From: Polycladidibacter hongkongensis
GTDB lineage: Bacteria; Pseudomonadota; Alphaproteobacteria; Rhizobiales; Stappiaceae
DNA: 64,000 nt
Reading direction: 5' to 3'
Assembly (NCBI RefSeq): GCF_001561995.1
Contig: NZ_LLWC01000004.1
Coordinates: forward strand, 55,959-119,958
Below the pieces are notes generated by a model. That model saw nothing but the letters and a program-made list of their open reading frames with translations. It searched no databases and was not told the DNA's origin. A program made the position numbers and the translations under genes. This document shows positions 1 through 8,577 of the stretch, in pieces (positions within the stretch are counted from its first letter, which is position 1; each line of letters begins with the position of its first letter).

Positions 1-2
1 TG

Positions 3-1496
3 TTTGCTCACATATTGCGGCAGGACTCGGCGTTTTTTAACAGGCATGGCGCGAGCGACTTGATTACACGCATTTCTCATAACGCTCAGGCGGTGCGCGA
101 AGTTATCAATATTATTGTGACCAGTTTTGGCCGTGACTTGCTTTCTTTAATCGGCTTGGTTTCTGTGATGGTTATCCAAGATCCGCTGCTTTCATTGGTT
201 TCGTTGATTATTGCGCCGCCAGCGATTTATGGTGTTGCCTATCTTGTGAAACGCGTTCGTCGATTGGCTCATGCAGAGGTACTCTCGCTGGCGCGCATTG
301 TGCAGGTAATGCAAGAAACTGCCGCCGGAATTCGAATTGTACAAAGCTTTGGTATTGAACCGCAGATGCAGTCTGCCATGAATGGGGCTGTATCTGGCGT
401 AGAACAGCGAGCCAACAAAATGGCTGAGCTTGGTGCAAGGACAAGCCCTCTAATGGAAACGCTTGGTGGCTGCGCTTTTGCACTAGTCATAATGTACAGT
501 GGTTGGCAAACGATTGTTTCTGGAAAAACTCCGGGCGAGTTTATCTCATTTTTAACGGCTTTGCTGTTGGCTTACGAGCCCGCTAAACGATTGAGCAGGC
601 TTCAGGTAACAATTGAAACCGGCCTCATTGGCGGCCGAATGATGTATGAAATCCTCGATAGCCCGCCGAAAATTGTAGATGCGCAGAACGCCTTACCACT
701 CGATATACAGGCAGGCGAGTTGAAGCTTACGAGTATTGAATTCTCTTACATACCTGAGCAGAAGGTGCTTAAGGACCTTTCAGTTATTTGTGAGGGCGGC
801 AAGGTGACGGCTCTCGTGGGTCCATCGGGAGGCGGGAAATCTACGGTTTTTTCGATCGTGCAACGCCTCTACGATTTGCAAGGGGGGGCAGTGTGCATTG
901 ATGGGCAAGACATTCGGCATGTGACATTACGCAGTCTGCGGCAAAACATGTCCCTTGTCAGTCAGGACACAGTCCTATTTACCGGAAGTGTGAGAGAGAA
1001 CATCGGATTTGGTCGTGCTGAGGCTAGCGATGAGGAAATTGAGCAAGCTGCTAGGGATGCTTTGGCGCACGATTTTATTTGCGAACTTCCAAATGGATAT
1101 AAAACGCTTATCGGTGAAAGTGGACACACGCTGTCAGGCGGACAGAAACAGCGTTTGGCAATCGCGCGGGCGCTATTAAAAAATGCTAAACTGGTTTTAC
1201 TCGATGAAGCGACATCAGCCTTAGACAATGAAACAGAGGCGAAGCTGCAAGTTGCGATGCGGCGTTTGATGAGCGGGCGAACAACACTTGTTATTGCCCA
1301 TAGACTTTCAACAATTCGGCATGCTGATAAGATTTGCTTTTTGCGTAATGGAGCGATTATTGAGCAGGGTAGCCATGAAGAGCTGATTGCACAAGAGGGC
1401 GCATACGCTGCTCTTGTCAACCTACAGTTTTCCAAGGCAGAGGATGCAGCAAGCAAAAGCTCTGCTACACAAGTAGAAGCGGCCCACTTTGGGTAG
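3..1496 (+). CDS. ABC exporter, fused membrane and ATPase domains (MsbA/LmrA-like), 5' truncated
   Basis: The reading frame is open to the left edge of the window, so the true start lies outside it; a TTG at position 15 is only the first start-like codon. The visible part begins inside the membrane domain, at a stretch resembling the MsbA intracellular loop (DSAFFNRHGASDLITRIS), and continues through several hydrophobic segments. The nucleotide-binding domain then follows with Walker A GPSGGGKST, signature LSGGQKQR, Walker B LVLLDEATSALD and the switch histidine in IAHRLSTI. Half-size exporters of this type form homodimers in the inner membrane and export lipids, lipid A precursors or drugs. 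The substrate cannot be told from the sequence. The gene is convergent with the DeoR gene to its right. Confidence 0.9.
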   Translation, partial: FAHILRQDSAFFNRHGASDLITRISHNAQAVREVINIIVTSFGRDLLSLIGLVSVMVIQDPLLSLVSLIIAPPAIYGVAYLVKRVRRLAHAEVLSLARIVQVMQETAAGIRIVQSFGIEPQMQSAMNGAVSGVEQRANKMAELGARTSPLMETLGGCAFALVIMYSGWQTIVSGKTPGEFISFLTALLLAYEPAKRLSRLQVTIETGLIGGRMMYEILDSPPKIVDAQNALPLDIQAGELKLTSIEFSYIPEQKVLKDLSVICEGGKVTALVGPSGGGKSTVFSIVQRLYDLQGGAVCIDGQDIRHVTLRSLRQNMSLVSQDTVLFTGSVRENIGFGRAEASDEEIEQAARDALAHDFICELPNGYKTLIGESGHTLSGGQKQRLAIARALLKNAKLVLLDEATSALDNETEAKLQVAMRRLMSGRTTLVIAHRLSTIRHADKICFLRNGAIIEQGSHEELIAQEGAYAALVNLQFSKAEDAASKSSATQVEAAHFG

Positions 1497-1526
1497 TCTA
1501 CCTTAAGTGATAGAGCATGCTGTATT

Positions 1527-2300
1527 TTAGACAGTTACGACTTCAACACCTTGTTCTTCAAAGTTTTGTTTCAATTCGGCATCGATATCTGTATCTGTGA
1601 TGAGAATATTGATTGCGCTGGTATCGAGCACCTTGCTAAATCCTACACGCCCTATTTTGGAGCTATCCACCACGGCGATGATGGTTCTGGCACAGTCCGC
1701 CATAACAGCGCTGATAGCGTAACCTGTGTTGAAAGTTGTGATGCCCTTCTGGGGATCAATACCGTCGGCGCCAATGAAAAGAATATCTGCTGACACTCCT
1801 TCCAGGCACTGCTCGGCTTTTGGTCCGTGTAAGGATTGCGTCTTGTGGCGGTACGTTCCGCCGCATAAAACGAGCGTGGTATCAGGCGCCTCAGCCAACG
1901 CGTCCGCGGCGGGAAGGTTGTTTGTGATAGCGATGATATTTCCAGATCGCGCCAGTTGCAGTGCGATGAGGTGTGTAGTGCTGCCGCTATCTAGAATGAC
2001 AGAGCTACCGGGAGAGACATAGGCAGTAGCACGCTTGGCAATCCGCTCTTTAGCGCCCGCGTTGATGCCATAACGGCGCTCAATGTTTACTTCGTTTTCC
2101 AACGGTCGTAATGGAGAGGTACTGAGCAGCTGCGCCCCACCGTGAAAGCGCTTCAGTTTACCTTCTCGCTCCAGCTTGCGCAGGTCGGTGCGAATTGTAA
2201 CTTCGGATGTTTCAAACATCTCGACAAGTTCTCTCACTTCGACACGCCCCTTGGCGTGGAGGCGTGTGAGGATTTCGCTACGTCGTTCTGCGGCGCTCAT
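1527..2300 (-). CDS. DeoR-family sugar-operon repressor
   Basis: Has the DeoR N-terminal winged helix (SEILTRLHAKGRVEVRELV, then a recognition helix around SEVTIRTDLRKLE) and a C-terminal sugar-phosphate sensor domain with the SGSTT and GADGI motifs. I chose the ATG at 2300 over the TTG at 2306, which would add only two residues; neither has a strong Shine-Dalgarno site. It is the last gene of a minus-strand cluster of sugar transport and conversion genes and probably represses that cluster. A palindrome built from TTTCGAA/TTCGAAA lies directly upstream, which suggests autoregulation. The effector is probably a phosphorylated sugar made by the kinase at 10.7 kb, but this is inference. Confidence 0.9.
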   Translation of the reverse strand: MSAAERRSEILTRLHAKGRVEVRELVEMFETSEVTIRTDLRKLEREGKLKRFHGGAQLLSTSPLRPLENEVNIERRYGINAGAKERIAKRATAYVSPGSSVILDSGSTTHLIALQLARSGNIIAITNNLPAADALAEAPDTTLVLCGGTYRHKTQSLHGPKAEQCLEGVSADILFIGADGIDPQKGITTFNTGYAISAVMADCARTIIAVVDSSKIGRVGFSKVLDTSAINILITDTDIDAELKQNFEEQGVEVVTV

Positions 2301-2305
2301 GACCA

Positions 2306-2332
2306 ATCACTTTCGAATTTTCGAAATGTGAT
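2306..2332. promoter_or_regulatory. Palindrome upstream of the DeoR gene, probable operator
   Basis: TTTCGAA, two bases, TTCGAAA (2311-2326) is an inverted repeat flanked by ATCAC and TGTGAT. It ends just before the DeoR start codon. The half-site TTTCGAA recurs at 7487 and 7886, upstream of the transporter operon. This is a candidate binding site for the neighbouring repressor. Confidence 0.5.
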
Positions 2333-2387
2333 TTCCCCTAGCATGAAGAGAAAGGGGAAACCACAGCTACTATGACAAATTCAGGTA

Positions 2388-3407
2388 CTATCCGGCGATC
2401 TTGCCGTCAAGATCCCAAAGGTCTTCCCAATCATTTGCTGACTCCCAAAGGAACACCTGACCTTTGATCAGACGACAGTTTTTGTCGATTTTCGAAATAG
2501 CTTCCATTTCTGCAGTGGTCAGTGGGTTTTCGGTGATGCAGCGCAGATTTGAAGTGTACTCGTTCTCATGAATTGAGAAAGGAATTGGCACGTGCCCGCG
2601 CTGAACAGCCCATTTAATACAAACAACAGCCGGGTGCACACCAAGACGTTTCGCCGCAGCAACGATGACAGGATCCTCGATATCAACAGTATCGTTCTCG
2701 GTCATATCGCGATCTGGCCGGGTTGGAGAACCGATCGGGCAGAAGCCAATTGGCTGAACGCCGTTCTTCGTCAAGAAGCTGTAAAGCTCTTGCTGCTGGA
2801 AGTGTGGGTGACACTCCATTTCGTTTACAACCGGCTTAATGCGGGCATCGCGTAACAGCAATTCCATTTTCGGGATAGTCATGTTGGACGTGCCGATGGA
2901 GCGAACGAGACCCATATCGACAAGCTCTTCCATTTGCGCCCATGTTTCCATGAATTGCTCGTGGCGGTAAGGCACGGCATCTGGGCTGCGGGAATCTACA
3001 TCACACCCAGGTGCGTGATAGTTAGGGAAAGGCCAATGAGTCAGATAAAGGTCGAGATAGTCGAGTTGCAGGTCATGCAGAGTTTGCTTACAAGCGGCAA
3101 CGACATTTTTATGTTGGTCGTTCCAAACTTTTGAATCGATGAAGAGCTCGTCGCGGGGGATGACGGTCATCATTTCTTTGAAAATGTTGCCGATCTGTGG
3201 TTCGTTTTCATAAACAGCGGCGCAATCGAAAAAGCGGAAGCCTGCAGCTGCGCCCCCAAGAACTGCATTGGCAATATCATCGGCTGTAAAACGGTCAGAG
3301 CCGAAAGTGCCCATGCCGATTGCCGGCATGACGACACCATTAGCGAGAGTTTTTGTTGGGATCACGGATTGATCAACGGCGTTTTCGCTAAGTTTGAAAC
3401 TAGACAT
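2388..3407 (-). CDS. Aldo/keto reductase
   Basis: A 339-residue NADPH-dependent oxidoreductase of the aldo/keto reductase (TIM-barrel) superfamily. The catalytic tetrad is visible as Asp61 and Tyr66 (FFDCAAVYENEPQIG), Lys93 (DSKVW) and His124 (LTHWPFP). The late block around IPIPFSIHENEY lies where the cofactor loop is expected. It sits between the binding-protein domain of the transporter and the DeoR repressor, so it probably reduces an aldose or ketose, or oxidises a polyol, that this transporter brings in. An AAGGAA Shine-Dalgarno site precedes the ATG. The exact substrate is unknown. Confidence 0.88.
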   Translation of the reverse strand: MSSFKLSENAVDQSVIPTKTLANGVVMPAIGMGTFGSDRFTADDIANAVLGGAAAGFRFFDCAAVYENEPQIGNIFKEMMTVIPRDELFIDSKVWNDQHKNVVAACKQTLHDLQLDYLDLYLTHWPFPNYHAPGCDVDSRSPDAVPYRHEQFMETWAQMEELVDMGLVRSIGTSNMTIPKMELLLRDARIKPVVNEMECHPHFQQQELYSFLTKNGVQPIGFCPIGSPTRPDRDMTENDTVDIEDPVIVAAAKRLGVHPAVVCIKWAVQRGHVPIPFSIHENEYTSNLRCITENPLTTAEMEAISKIDKNCRLIKGQVFLWESANDWEDLWDLDGKIAG

Positions 3408-3428
3408 TTTGACTTCCTTAAGGGGAGA

Positions 3429-3457
3429 GGGCTACCTCTATTTTAAAGAGATAGCCC
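3429..3457 (-). other. Intercistronic hairpin after the binding-protein domain
   Basis: On the minus strand GGGCTATCTCT, a 7-base loop and AGAGGTAGCCC pair over 11 positions with one wobble. It lies between the stop codon of the transporter fusion and the aldo/keto reductase and has no T-run. It probably protects the 3' end of the upstream message or dampens expression of the genes behind it. Confidence 0.45.
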
Positions 3458-3474
3458 CAGTGGGTTTTTATCTA

Positions 3475-5457
3475 TTAGTAAAGAACAGCCTGAGCTTCTG
3501 GGCTGTCGATATTTTCTTTGGTCACAAAGACAACACCGGTATCGATGAACTTCTCTACTTTTTTACCGTCCAAAACAGCCTTGACAGTTTTTACACCTTT
3601 GTAGCCCATTGCGAAGGAGGACTGTACAACGATGCCATGCAGAGTGCCGTCACGAACGAATGCCTGCAGATCGGAGTTACCATCAAAGCCAACAGCTGCA
3701 ACCTTACCGGCGTAACCTTGCTGTTTCAGTGCGCGTGCCATGCCTACTGCGGTTGGTTCATTGGAGCCGAAGATACCCACGAGGTCTTGGTTAGAGGCCA
3801 GTACGTCGATGGTCTGGTTCAGCGCGGTTACCATGTCAGCCTGAGAGTAGAATGGGCCGATAACGGTGTTACCTGCTTTTTCGATAGCGCCTTTGAAGCC
3901 GCCGTCACGATCGATTGCAGAACCTGCACCCGGGGTGAAGGACATCATGGCGACCTTGCCTTTTTTGCCCATCGCTTCAGCAAGCTTTTCGGCTGCAAGA
4001 GCACCAGCTGCGCGGTTGTCTGTTGCCAGGAAGGATTGGTAGTACTTGCCTTCACTGTTCAGGCTAGAGTCAATCAGGATGACCGGAATGCCAGCTTCCC
4101 AAGCTTTTTTCACGGAAGGAACCAGCGCGACAGGATCGGAAGGAGCAAGAACGATACCGGCAACACCGCGGTTTACTGCGTTCTGCACCATGTCCACCTG
4201 TTTGGCGACTGCGGTTTCCGCTTCAGGGCCTTGGAAGGTGATTTTATAGTCTGGCAGTTCTTTTTGCGCAGCGTCTGCACCGCCGCTTACGTTCTGCCAG
4301 AAGTTAGAGTTTGAGGTCTTTACGATGACTGCGATTTCGTTTGACTTCGCAAACACGCCTGGTGCGGTCATTACTGCTGTCAGACCAACCATTGCTGCAA
4401 TTGCTAGTTTTTTCATAACATCGCCCTCCCTTTTAGGCGCTTTAGTAGTAGACACTTTCTTTGGTTTGGATTTCCGCTGGCTTTGGCGCAGCTGATCGAA
4501 GGCAACAGTCGCAATGATGACGCCACCAATGATGATTTGCTGGATAAAGAAGGATGTACCGTTCATGTTCAGGCCATTCCGCAGAACGCCCATGATAAAG
4601 GCACCAATAAGTGTGCCGGGAACGGTGCCAACACCACCGGTGAGTGAGGTTCCTCCAACAACCGCACTCGCGATCGCGTCAAGTTCGTACATAACGCCGC
4701 CGTTTGGCTGAGCTGTTACTAGGCGGGAAGCCAGAACAACACCAGTCAGACCAGCTAGCGCGCCAGAGGCCATGTAGGCATAAACTTTGACACGATCAGT
4801 TTTGATACCCGATAGACGGGCAGCCTCTTCGTTTGAACCGATGGCATAGAGATAACGGCCCACACGAAGCTTGGTCAGCGCGAAGGTGAAAGCCAACGCG
4901 AGAACAATCATAAGAATTACAGGATAAGGAATGCCGGGGAACTTGACGATAGGGAAACCGTTTGCCCCAACTTCCACAACACGGAACAATGCACCATTGC
5001 CCAGTTCGGAAAAGGATTCCGGCATCCCCGAAACCGGCGCTGCATTGGTGATGTAAAGCGCGATACCACGGGCGATCATCATCATACCAAGCGTGGCGAT
5101 AAACGGCGGCAGGCGCAGCATAGTGATAAACAAGCCATTGGTTGTACCGCAAAGGCCACCAATGAAGATGCCAAAGAGCATCCCGAGCGGCACCGGAACG
5201 CCAGCGTTAACAATCATCGCCGCAGCGACACCGGACAAGGCCACAACAGAGCCGATGGAAAGATCAATACCGCCTGTCAAAATTGGCAGGGTGACCCCGA
5301 TACCGATGAAGGCAATGGTTGAGGTCTGCAAACCAATGGTCATCAAGTTGTTGACCGTGAAAAAGTATTCGTTGGTAGCGGCAAAATAGATGAACAGGCA
5401 GATCAAGCCTGCGAGTGCTGCTAGTTTTTGCAGCATTAGCTTTTGTTTCTCAGACAT
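3475..5457 (-). CDS. Sugar ABC transporter permease fused in frame to its periplasmic binding protein (RbsC-RbsB type)
   Basis: One 660-codon frame carries two proteins normally made separately. Residues 1-330 are an RbsC/XylH-like permease with many hydrophobic helices and the family block GGIDLSIGSVVALSGV. Residues 331-347 are a basic linker. Residue 348 is a methionine opening a classic signal peptide (MKKLAIAAMVGLTAVM, VFA then KS, cleavage predicted near 370). The rest is an RbsB-like binding protein (Peripla_BP_4). A good Shine-Dalgarno sequence lies in the linker, so a free binding protein could also be made from 4416. The stop codon of the preceding ATPase gene abuts this ATG (TAAATG). 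Substrate probably a pentose, hexose or hexitol. The fusion could also be a sequencing artefact of a lost stop, although no frameshift is seen. Confidence 0.9.
   Translation of the reverse strand: MSEKQKLMLQKLAALAGLICLFIYFAATNEYFFTVNNLMTIGLQTSTIAFIGIGVTLPILTGGIDLSIGSVVALSGVAAAMIVNAGVPVPLGMLFGIFIGGLCGTTNGLFITMLRLPPFIATLGMMMIARGIALYITNAAPVSGMPESFSELGNGALFRVVEVGANGFPIVKFPGIPYPVILMIVLALAFTFALTKLRVGRYLYAIGSNEEAARLSGIKTDRVKVYAYMASGALAGLTGVVLASRLVTAQPNGGVMYELDAIASAVVGGTSLTGGVGTVPGTLIGAFIMGVLRNGLNMNGTSFFIQQIIIGGVIIATVAFDQLRQSQRKSKPKKVSTTKAPKREGDVMKKLAIAAMVGLTAVMTAPGVFAKSNEIAVIVKTSNSNFWQNVSGGADAAQKELPDYKITFQGPEAETAVAKQVDMVQNAVNRGVAGIVLAPSDPVALVPSVKKAWEAGIPVILIDSSLNSEGKYYQSFLATDNRAAGALAAEKLAEAMGKKGKVAMMSFTPGAGSAIDRDGGFKGAIEKAGNTVIGPFYSQADMVTALNQTIDVLASNQDLVGIFGSNEPTAVGMARALKQQGYAGKVAAVGFDGNSDLQAFVRDGTLHGIVVQSSFAMGYKGVKTVKAVLDGKKVEKFIDTGVVFVTKENIDSPEAQAVLY
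4414..4430 (-). promoter_or_regulatory. Internal ribosome-binding site and start codon for a free binding protein
   Basis: Within the fused frame, GGGAGGG (4424-4430) stands 7 bases before an ATG at 4416-4414 that begins a complete secretion signal. Translation from here would give a 313-residue periplasmic binding protein without the permease. Permease and binding protein were therefore probably ancestral neighbours whose intergenic stop codon was lost. Confidence 0.6.
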
Positions 5458-6981
5458 TTATGCCACCTCCACCTGTGGTGTAAACATGTTTTTCACGCCT
5501 GTTGCGTATTGCATTATTTCTTCTTGGTTTGTGCCTGCCCGATCAATGAGGCCGGTGACTTCACCCTCTTTCATCACCAGAACACGATCGGACATACCCA
5601 GGACCTCTGGCAGCTCGGAAGAGATCATAATCACGCCAACGCCATTCGCGGCCAGTTCATCAAGCAACTGATAAATGGCGTATTTTGCGCCAACGTCGAT
5701 GCCACGCGTTGGCTCGTCAAAGATCATGACCTTTGCGTCGCGGAACAGCCATTTGCCGATCACAACCTTCTGTTGGTTGCCGCCGGAGAGGTTGTTCACC
5801 AGCTGCTCAACGGTTGGGGTCTTGATTTCCATTTTTTTGATGTAGGTGTTGCTTGCAGCAACTTCGTCACCATGAGAGATCACACCTGCGCCATTCGAGA
5901 CTTTGTCCATGGAGGCCATGGTTGTGTTCTCGCGGATGGACATTTTTACGGCGACACCATTCAGCTTCCTATCTTCGGAGAGGTAGGCAATACCTGCACT
6001 GATCGCGTCAGCCGGACAGTTAATGCAGACATCCTCCCCATGGATAAGGATGCGCCCGGAAGTCGCTGGATCTGCACCAAAGAGTGTCCGCGCCATTTCG
6101 GTGCGTTTCGCCCCGACGAGACCGGTAACGCCGAGAATTTCGCCCTTGCGAAGCTCAAAGGAAACCGGATCAAAGACGCCATCGCTACCAAGGTTTTCTA
6201 CCTTCAATACGATATCATCGGAAATGACAGCGGTTTTCTCGGGGAAGTGATTGTCTAACGAGCGGCCCACCATCTTCGCAATTATCTCATCCATCGAGAT
6301 CTCTGAGAAGACATGATCAGAGACGTAGGTACCATCGCGGAAGATCGTAATGCGGTCACAGATGCGCTTCAGTTCGTTCATCCGGTGAGAGATGTATACG
6401 ATACAGACGCCTTTCGCTTTCAGCTTGTCCACTAACTCGAAGAGCTTGTCGATCTCGCGCTCTGTCAAGGCGGAGGTTGGCTCATCCATGATGAGGACTT
6501 CAACGTCAAACGACAGAGCCTTGGCGATCTCAACCATCTGCTGCTTAGCAACCGAAAGGGTATTTACGATATCTGTTGGCTTAACATCGATATCGAAAAC
6601 CTTCAGGAGTTCGGCAGCGTCTGCCTCCATTTTTTTGTGATCAATAATGCCACTCTTGAGTGGTTCGCGAGCAAAGAAAATGTTCTCTGCGACAGACAGG
6701 TGGGGAATTAGGTTCAACTCCTGAAAGATCATGGAGATGCCTTGTTCCTGCGCCGCCAGAACACTTTCGAATTTGACAGGCTTGCCTTTGTACACGATTT
6801 CGCCTTCATCGGCCTCGTGCACCCCGATGAGGACTTTCATCAGGGTAGATTTACCGGCGCCGTTTTCGCCCATAAGAGCGTGGACTTCGCCTTTTTTGAG
6901 AGAGAATTTTACATCTTTCAGCGCCTGAACCCCCGCGAAAGATTTGTAAATTCCCTGCATAGACAACAGAGTGTCTGACAT
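5458..6981 (-). CDS. Sugar ABC transporter ATPase with two nucleotide-binding domains (RbsA/XylG/MglA type)
   Basis: At 507 residues it has the usual length for RbsA-type ATPases. The first half shows Walker A GENGAGKST, signature LSVAKQQM (degenerate, as is typical of this family) and Walker B LIMDEPTSAL. The second half has a degenerate Walker A (GLVGAKRTEM), the canonical signature LSGGNQQK and a Walker B MIFDEPTRGID. It drives import through the permease encoded directly downstream. A GGGAGG site 6 bases before the ATG supports the start. It lies between the mutarotase gene and the fused permease gene in the same transcription unit. Confidence 0.95.
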   Translation of the reverse strand: MSDTLLSMQGIYKSFAGVQALKDVKFSLKKGEVHALMGENGAGKSTLMKVLIGVHEADEGEIVYKGKPVKFESVLAAQEQGISMIFQELNLIPHLSVAENIFFAREPLKSGIIDHKKMEADAAELLKVFDIDVKPTDIVNTLSVAKQQMVEIAKALSFDVEVLIMDEPTSALTEREIDKLFELVDKLKAKGVCIVYISHRMNELKRICDRITIFRDGTYVSDHVFSEISMDEIIAKMVGRSLDNHFPEKTAVISDDIVLKVENLGSDGVFDPVSFELRKGEILGVTGLVGAKRTEMARTLFGADPATSGRILIHGEDVCINCPADAISAGIAYLSEDRKLNGVAVKMSIRENTTMASMDKVSNGAGVISHGDEVAASNTYIKKMEIKTPTVEQLVNNLSGGNQQKVVIGKWLFRDAKVMIFDEPTRGIDVGAKYAIYQLLDELAANGVGVIMISSELPEVLGMSDRVLVMKEGEVTGLIDRAGTNQEEIMQYATGVKNMFTPQVEVA

Positions 6982-7019
6982 TTTTAGCCTCCCTAAGACT
7001 AGGTTTAGTCAGAGTTAAT

Positions 7020-7436
7020 TCAGTCGGTCACGCCTTTCTTCAAAATGATGTTCCCGTATTTGCGCGTTGTCCCGGTCACAACGACAACGCTGGCAGTTTT
7101 GGCACGATCGTAGAAGGCGAAGCGGTCTGTGTAGGTAATAGAAACGCCCGCTGGCAGCGCACTTTGGTAATCCTCAGCCAGCCCCTCCGGCAAGCTGTCG
7201 CCTTCTACCGGTGCCATCATTACGGCTTTGTCATCCACATACTGGTCCAATTCAAAAAGGGGGAGAATAGCCTGCATGAGGCGCGTGACTTCTAAGCCGT
7301 CAGCACGCAATACTTTGTCGTTTACCGAGTAAGCGGGAAAGTGAGCATCGCTCAATACGATCTCATCGCCATGACCCATCTTGTGGATCTCGTAGAGGAG
7401 TTCCGGCGAAATGGTCGGGTCAATATTCTTTAACAT
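7020..7436 (-). CDS. FucU/RbsD-family sugar mutarotase
   Basis: A 138-residue protein matching the FucU branch of the RbsD/FucU family. The block MGHGDEIVLSDAHFPA (His22, Asp30, His32), the block VEGD and the C-terminal KYGNIILKKG are all intact. FucU and RbsD speed the interconversion of anomers or of pyranose and furanose forms of the imported sugar in the cytoplasm. It is the first gene of the transporter operon. The likeness is closer to L-fucose mutarotase than to ribose pyranase, but the other genes nearby do not form a fucose pathway, so the sugar is unsettled. Confidence 0.88.
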   Translation of the reverse strand: MLKNIDPTISPELLYEIHKMGHGDEIVLSDAHFPAYSVNDKVLRADGLEVTRLMQAILPLFELDQYVDDKAVMMAPVEGDSLPEGLAEDYQSALPAGVSITYTDRFAFYDRAKTASVVVVTGTTRKYGNIILKKGVTD

Positions 7437-8194
7437 GGGTGTTAGCCTGCTTGCCGGTTTCGATATTGCGATTTAATCGTTTTTTGTTTCGAATAGTGAA
7501 TACGCAAAAATACGAGAAAGTCAAACGCGTAAGAAATTTGTCGAAACTTACGTAGCGTTTATAGGCCTGAAATATCTCTCACGACACTTTGTCGCAGGCG
7601 GTAAATATGAGGATAACTTTCTCTTAGGTGAGCATGATTCGTGTAAATGGGAATGACTGCGAGTCGATTCGCGATGGGAGGCGCTGAAATCGGCAGAATT
7701 CCAACACTAAATGGAGGTGCTCAAATCTTTATTTTGTAAAATAAAATGTGAAAATGGCTGCCTATAACAGAACGCAATATCCGTCTTGAGCTCGCGAGAT
7801 ATCATTGACGGATAGTCGCGAAATACGAGGCACACATGATGAGCCATGTTCTACCTTTCTTGAACGGATCTGAGGCTGGCTTGCATTTCGAATAGCATCA
7901 CTTTGTGCTTTCGTTTGGCGAAAGCAACTAAGAGTTATTTGCAGTTATTTCATATCGTTAAAGTTGCTTGAAATTTTGATAGATATTGCGTAAAATGACC
8001 TTATAGTCATTATAGAGCCCTGAATAGGCGTAGAATTTGTGTTCATTTGGCTCTTGTAAATTATAGGATAGTGCCTATCTAGGCTTCCGGGTTACGTTCA
8101 TCTGGCTGTCGTGAAAACGGCTATCCTACAAATTATAAAAACACGCCGCTGGAATTGGTCACCATGCTTTACTAAAGGAAATAAGGATTGATCT
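7437..8194. other. 758-base non-coding region rich in short inverted repeats
   Basis: No plausible gene is seen. The region separates two divergent units and must hold the promoters of the transporter operon (left) and the ArsR gene (right). It holds several perfect or near-perfect inverted repeats: AAACGC/GCGTTT enclosing GTAAG/CTTAC (7525-7560), TTTATTTT/AAAATAAA (7728-7745), GCTTTCG/CGAAAGC (7907-7925), AATGAC/GTCATT (7994-8011) and TAGGATAG/CTATCCTA near 8070-8130. TTTCGAATAG occurs twice, at 7487 and 7886. The left part is probably the target of the DeoR repressor. Confidence 0.6.
7487..7496. promoter_or_regulatory. Repeat TTTCGAATAG, possible DeoR half-site
   Basis: This ten-base sequence lies about 50 bases upstream of the mutarotase start and recurs exactly at 7886-7895. 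It shares TTTCGAA with the palindrome upstream of the DeoR gene. A further TTTCGA is at 7458. The spacing fits an operator of the transporter operon. Confidence 0.35.
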
Positions 8195-8524
8195 ATGGAA
8201 CCGAAGCGCGCAGCTAAAGCATTTAAAGAGCTCGGCCATATTGTTCGGCTCGATATTCTACGGCACCTCGTTCGCGCAGGTCGTCGTGGCTGTCCCGTGG
8301 GAGAACTCCAGTTGGAGTTAGGGATTCCGAACTCTACTTTGTCGCATCACATACATGCTCTTATGGAAGCTGGTCTTGTGATTCAGCAACGCGAAGGGCG
8401 TGTTCTTCGCTGCTTTGCCGATTTTAACGTTGTTGAGGCGCTAGGCTTGTTTCTGGCGCAAGAGTGTGGCGCTGATTTGCCACCAAAGTTTGAAGGTTTG
8501 CAGCCAATCTCGACGGTTGCTTAA
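8195..8524 (+). CDS. ArsR-family winged-helix transcriptional regulator
   Basis: 109 residues, the size of a stand-alone ArsR/SmtB repressor. The winged helix is clear: FKELGHIVRLDILRHLVRAG, then the recognition helix in GIPNSTLSHHIHALMEAGLV and the wing QREGRVLRCF. The cysteines (CPVGEL, RCFAD, AQECGAD) do not form the classical ELCVCDL arsenic-binding motif, so metal sensing is not assured. No arsenic or metal transport gene is next to it. Its target may be the KbaZ or transporter genes on either side, or itself. Confidence 0.88.
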   Translation: MEPKRAAKAFKELGHIVRLDILRHLVRAGRRGCPVGELQLELGIPNSTLSHHIHALMEAGLVIQQREGRVLRCFADFNVVEALGLFLAQECGADLPPKFEGLQPISTVA

Positions 8525-8550
8525 CCCACACTTTCTCCCCCGAAAGGTAA

Positions 8551-8577
8551 AAAAGGGCCACCCGTATGCGGGTGGCC
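8551..8577 (-). terminator. Rho-independent terminator for minus-strand transcripts
   Basis: GGCCACCCG, loop TATG, CGGGTGGCC (8556-8577) forms a perfect 9-pair stem. On the minus strand it is followed by TTTTTT. It ends transcription coming from the KbaZ gene and from the candidate small RNA upstream of it. On the plus strand no T-run follows. Confidence 0.85.

Noticed and set aside
3394..4314. 306-codon plus-strand open frame opposite the binding-protein domain
   Set aside because: Shadow of the minus-strand gene: the minus-strand product has a clear family, this one none. The same applies to the long plus-strand frames opposite fucU-rbsA, nosZ and pntB.
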